Source: Aspidiotus rigidus (lineage: Eukaryota; Arthropoda; Insecta; Hemiptera; Diaspididae). From it: DNA of 64,000 nucleotides. The translations under genes and the position numbers were made by a program. The stretch spans positions 2,705,001 through 2,769,000 of the forward strand of contig JAVHKY010000030.1 in NCBI GenBank assembly GCA_035079385.1. Reading direction: 5' to 3'. Shown piece after piece: positions 59,933 through 64,000 of this stretch (position 1 is its first letter; each line of letters opens with the position of its first letter). The notes beneath the pieces were generated by a model, which saw only the letters and a program-made list of their open reading frames with translations, had not been told where the DNA came from and searched no databases.

Positions 59933-60108
59933 GGACGAAAAGGTGATGTTTCAGAAAATTGGTGAAATTTTTATTTTTATGAGTTTCATACTATTCTACT
60001 AGTCAAGAGAGTCGAAAAAGGTACTTTTTTTTCACTATCAACAGAGATATAGCTAGTTGAAATAACATACGCTCTTATGTAAATTTTCATATGATCACCT
60101 TTTCGTCC
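59933..60108. mobile_element. Short MITE-like inverted repeat
   Basis: GGACGAAAAGGTGAT (59933-59947) is perfectly inverted at 60094-60108, 146 bp apart. Outside it, TATAGCGGCCA and TAGCGCGTCTA text is weakly mirrored, so the real ends may be about 25 bp further out. Non-coding. Confidence 0.55.
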
Positions 60109-60799
60109 ACGACACTAGCGCGTCTACAGTAGTGGCCTGATGCGAATAAATTATTCTCATCTCTCACAAAGTTAAGACATTTTTAGCCAACGCGCAAAAA
60201 AATTCGAAATGTTGCAGACTTTCAATCAAAAACATGAATCGCGAAGAAAGAAAGGACAATCACTAATGAGATTCTGGATATATACACAGTAAATAAAATC
60301 GCACATACTGAATTCCTCTTCTAAAACTTTGTCACATCCAAAAGGTCTCCTTTGAACCCTTCACCCTATTGGCCATAATTCGAGGAGAGGAACTGAAAGC
60401 TGAATGTATATCTTCCTGAAAAGAGTTACGAAAATCGCTATCAAAAACTCTCTGAATGTCACTGTAGAAGTATGACTCGTTCATATCCTCCTTTATTCAA
60501 CTAACGAGAGGAAAAACCCGAAAGATAATCACGGCGAAGTTACGATACGCATGATTATTTACACAGATTGTTTAGATAGAATGAGATTGATATCAATAAA
60601 CTTTCAACCAATTGATCGCAGAACTTTTTTTACGAACTTCGACCGCAACTTTGGTAAGCCGAACTATACGTGTATGATTGCTTTTCGATTTTGAGCATTT
60701 ACACAATCGCACATATGCTTCTAAGACTGGAATTACTCACGAGAAAATCATAACGAGAAACTTTGAAACTTTTTTTTTCGGAAACCATTACGGTTTCGT

Positions 60800-61290
60800 T
60801 ACTATGACGTCATTTATTGGAGAGACACGTCTTTAACGACGGATAGGAAAGTTCAGAAATCTTACAGCCCACCTAATGAGTTGCTCGGGGTTGCCTTCAT
60901 TAAGGCAAACAACGAACCTCTATTTTATGGGAGTCACTCGCGTGCAGTCTCAATTTTCGTTTAATAAGAGGAAATTTTCCAATTCCCCTTCCCATCATGC
61001 AAGAGTCGAATTTTTCCCAAGTCTCAAGTTTTGCCGGACAACGTCCGTCATTTTTCTCCAATTTACTTCCCATAAAACAACTTCCCTGTTGAAAACTGTA
61101 CCCAAGGCGCAGTATGACGTCACTAGTGATCTTGAACTGATAAAGCCTACACATACGGAGGGCACAGGATGAGCTAATTAGCCCAACATAAAGTATACGA
61201 AACCCTAGTATATTATATCGGTTTGGATTTTCGTCATGACTTTGTAACTATGACGTCATCGATGACCACAATTTGTTCAAGGGATTTGGA
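60800..61290. repeat. TGACGTCA-family fragments
   Basis: TGACGTCA near 60808, 61118 and 61253, together with GTTGCCTTCATTAAGGCAAAC, GCCGGACAACGTCCG and CCCATAAAACAACTTCCCTG, all shared with the other family blocks. Confidence 0.6.
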
Positions 61291-61754
61291 AAAATTTTAC
61301 CCGGGGCATAAGCTGAGAATAAATAAAAAAGGTGGAAAGTTAGCCTGACATTCAGTACATAAGACCGAGCACTATGCGCACGCAGACACGGGCCAGCGAC
61401 GTGACAAGAAATTTCTCTAAGGAAAGGATGAAGGGGGAGAGGGCGATCACGGTCCCGAGGCTGAGACTGGAAATCTTTTCACTTATCAGCACTGAGTGGG
61501 TAAATTCTGATCCTCAAGCGGGGAGAATTTGTCCCCCTCAACCCCTCCCCTGGATGTACCATTAACAAACGCATATCGTACAAAATTTTTTGATTTTAGG
61601 TTCAGCTTAATGATTTCGCAAAAAAGTCTTCTAACGATGCAGTACAAAAAAAGAAAATAGAAACACTAAGACTTTGATTTGTTATACTTCTCTGGAATCG
61701 GAGGACCGAGAGAAGCAAGAAGAAAAATCATGATGCGCACCACCTCATAGACTC

Positions 61755-61945
61755 TCCTACAAGATCGACTCGATGAAGATGCTATACAGAGGGAGAGAGA
61801 TGGATCCATCAACGAGCTGCGCTCAAGTGTGTTAGTGCCTACCGCACTGTCTTGACGAAGGCTCTCTGAGTATTAGCACATTCACCACCAATCGAGCTCC
61901 TCGCTGAGGAGAGAGCAGTGGTGTTCAAAACAAAACAAATTATAT
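61755..61945 (+). pseudogene. R1-like LINE remnant, part A
   Basis: It reads KCVSAYRTVLTKAL and LAHSPPIELLAEERAVVFKT, the AYRTVS...PI.LL..ER segment between RT and the C-terminal knuckle. It is homologous to 43500-43620 on the other strand. It continues at 62736 after an inserted block. Confidence 0.75.
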
Positions 61946-62735
61946 GTGTCCCGAGTACCCCTCCTATCATATAAATCTTAAAGCTTGATGTTTTTCTAAG
62001 TCCCGAAAATGATGACGTGACAACTTGAACGCGCTGCGATTTGAAGGAAGACGTCGTCCCCCTCCTGTCATATATAGCTCAACAGTGGAAATTTTAAAAG
62101 TGAACCTGTTTTATGAAGGGTTTTTTGAGAAGTTTGCCGCGCGCCGTACGCCGTCCGGCAAAAAACTTGAAAAAATTTTATATAGCTCATCGGTTGAAAT
62201 TTTTCCAAGTCCCCCTCATATCATACACAGCTCAGAGGACGCAATTTTCACAAGTCTCCCCCCCCCTCTCCGTGACGTCATCAACCTCGTGACGTCACCG
62301 TCTGCGAGCGCGAGTGGACCGTGTGTCATTCGGCGAAAAACTTGGAAAACTTTTGACTCCTATTGTATCTTGAAGCATAAAACTTTTCTAAACTTGAAAT
62401 AATTTCGAATCCCATTGTACATGGCTTGGAGGGTGGAAATTCTTCAAGTCTTCCTTCTATCATAATACAGCTCGAGAATTAAAACTTTTCAACAGGGAAC
62501 CACTTTTATGGGGGGTTTTTTGAGAAATTTGCCGTGCGCCGTTCGCCTTCCGGCAAAAAACATGGGAAATAAAATTTCGATTCCCATCATATATAGCTCG
62601 AGGATCGAAATTTTTTAAAGTCCCCCTCCCATCTCCGTGACGTCATCAACCTCGCTCGCGCCCGCGCTCGCGGATGAAAATTTCCTGAAAATACCCTCAA
62701 CAAAAAGGATAGCGGGTTCTCCGCTAAAAAACGCG
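61946..62735. mobile_element. TGACGTCA-family block inserted in the R1-like LINE
   Basis: The block separates two pieces of the R1-like remnant. It holds two direct ~400-bp units, each with ACCTGTTTTATG, TTTTTTGAGAA.TTTGCCG and GCGCCGT.CGCC text, three TGACGTCA sites, and ends in GGGTTCTCCGCTAAAAAACG. About 30 bp of the LINE are missing at the junction, so insertion was not clean or was followed by loss. Confidence 0.7.
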
Positions 62736-63200
62736 GCTTTAAGGGTCAAGCAGGAGGCCAGGCGCACCTTACTTGTAAAATGGAAAGCAATGAATTGCCC
62801 ACAGCGAGCTGGGCACGTGGACAACCCGTGTGTTAATACGCGACTTTGATGAGTGGATGAACTGACTCCATGTTTAGCTGAGCCATGGTTGCTTCAACAA
62901 GTACCTTCACGAGAAGTTAAGGAAAGTTGAGCAGGCAACGTGTTTGCACTGTAACCAAGTGCGGGATGATGGACCACAGCACACCTTATTTGAGTGCGAG
63001 GCGTAGAGTTGTGAGCAGGACAAGCTTAGTCGGTTTCTTCAAGAGACTGGAAGTAGATGAAGCACTTGCTCCGAGCAGCCTGGTATCCATCATGCTAGGT
63101 TCCGAAGAAGCATGGCTGCATTTGCGGCCACCGTGATGAAGAAGATGAACCAGGAATGGAATACGCAATTGCAGAACTACGCTGTGGTCTCCTCAACACC
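62736..63200 (+). pseudogene. R1-like LINE remnant, part B
   Basis: It starts RVKQEARRTLLVKW, continues LIRDFDEWMN, then EQATCLHCNQVRDDGPQHTL with FECEA-stop (C..C...H...C knuckle). After a frameshift comes LAPSSLVSIMLGSEEAW and MAAFAATVMKKMNQEW. The order and motifs match the R1-clade C-terminus. Several stops and frameshifts. Confidence 0.8.
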
Positions 63201-63289
63201 TGTGTACCTTCAACATCCAGATTTGCAGGAAAAACAGGAAGATCATTATTGAAAAGAGAAGAAGATGATAGACTCCAACAGCGATCTAC

Positions 63290-63430
63290 TATGTGTCATG
63301 TGGTGGTGTTGTTATTGTGTGTGTTCTAATGCATTTTGCGTGCGAAGGGGGGCACTGCAGCTTGGTGGTTGCCGAGAATAAGAGGGGGTTCGCCGAGGAG
63401 ATTCTTCCAACACTGAAGTTACACCCGAAA
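63290..63430 (+). mobile_element. 3' tail of the R1-like LINE
   Basis: GTGGTGTTGTTATTGTGTG through CGCCGAGGAGATTCTTCCAAC directly follows the coding remnant and recurs alone at 50875-51020. Confidence 0.65.
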
Positions 63431-64000
63431 GGGTCAATTCCGGTGTTGGAGGAAACAAACCGCACCGACTCCATCATGGAGGACAGGCAGCTTTGCACAT
63501 TCGACATCACATCCGAAAATACCAAACATCCCTCCAACATGCACACACTTCCCGACAAAAGTTTTCCTATTATCCCAAAACACATTTAGTCCCACAAGTC
63601 GGTTTCTCCTTATTTCGTCTTTCAAACCATTGTAAATTCACTGATTCATACCTTCGATAAACAAAAATTACAATTGTCCTCTTTCTAGCTCTCAATACTA
63701 GAATAAATTTTTCCTTTCCTACGCACAACGACGCTTGTAGCAGATTGAAAATTCGTATGCCAATCAGTTTCCTCTTCTATTTTTATAATATTATATTTTT
63801 CTACCTCCTCCAATCTAATTAATTCATTTTCTAGGCGCGTACGCGTTGCATATTCACAACTTGATTTTATGCCATACATTCGTTTACTACGTACATACGA
63901 GATTACAATCTGATCTAATTTATATTCATATATCAATCGTCGAGCACAAACAGTGCACTTCTAGTTTAGTTGCACTCGACGAGTAAACGAAGTTACATAA
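63431..64000. other. No gene recognised
   Basis: AT-rich sequence to the window end, nothing supported. Confidence 0.5.

Noticed and set aside
1..64000. CRISPR array or bacterial operon
   Set aside because: No regularly spaced repeats with unique spacers, no ribosome-binding-site-led frames. LINE remnants and splice-like signals indicate a eukaryote.

Overview
The window reads as nuclear DNA of an arthropod, most likely an insect. It is AT-rich and gene-poor, it carries remnants of R1-, Jockey- and RTE-like LINEs, hAT-like ends and many hairpin-type non-autonomous elements, and its only recognisable cellular domain is a FLYWCH zinc finger. I cannot name the species. No long spliced host gene is visible. 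From about 14 kb onward almost everything I can identify is mobile-element debris.

Positions 1-12,000 hold the part that repeats alone do not explain. It is a giant inverted repeat: 1-3744 pairs with 6850-10593 (x pairs with 10594-x), around a 3.1-kb unique spacer, and the left arm runs off the window. The spacer holds two tandem copies of one module. Each copy has the 5' end of a FLYWCH gene on the minus strand, a GGTCCC minisatellite, a TATATAAAG promoter and a conserved leader of about 120 bp on the plus strand. Behind the two leaders sit two unrelated small genes. The first (5187-5771) encodes a 194-residue protein with a BC-box-like N-terminus and ends in a canonical histone-type 3' stem-loop 34 nt after its stop. 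The second (6472-6798) belongs to another family, whose decayed relative lies in both arms.

Just outside the right arm are two further members of the first family, both broken and on the minus strand (10802-11286 and about 11500-11977). The outer one again ends in a histone-type stem-loop, with a compensated base-pair change. I infer a lineage-specific, fast-evolving multicopy gene cluster whose mRNAs may end like replication-dependent histone mRNAs.

Regions: 12-14 kb, unique sequence plus a ~210-bp tandem triplication. 14.6-16 kb, a Jockey-like LINE remnant. 16-19 kb, nothing recognised. 19-21, 31.7-32.6, 37-38.6, 45.6-47.6, 51.2-51.5 and 60.8-62.7 kb, a TGACGTCA-rich repeat family, whose best copy (45607-47631) is a 2-kb foldback element with CAGGGTGTCTAC-type ends. 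27-29.3 kb, a LINE 3' tail and an inverted pair of an unidentified repeat. 33.2-33.4 kb, two tRNA-like copies head to head. 43.1-44.1 and 61.7-63.4 kb, two R1-like LINE remnants, the second interrupted by the TGACGTCA family. 50.4 kb, a MITE with perfectly opposed 108-bp arms. 57.3-57.7 kb, an RTE-like LINE tail. The remaining stretches show no feature I can support.
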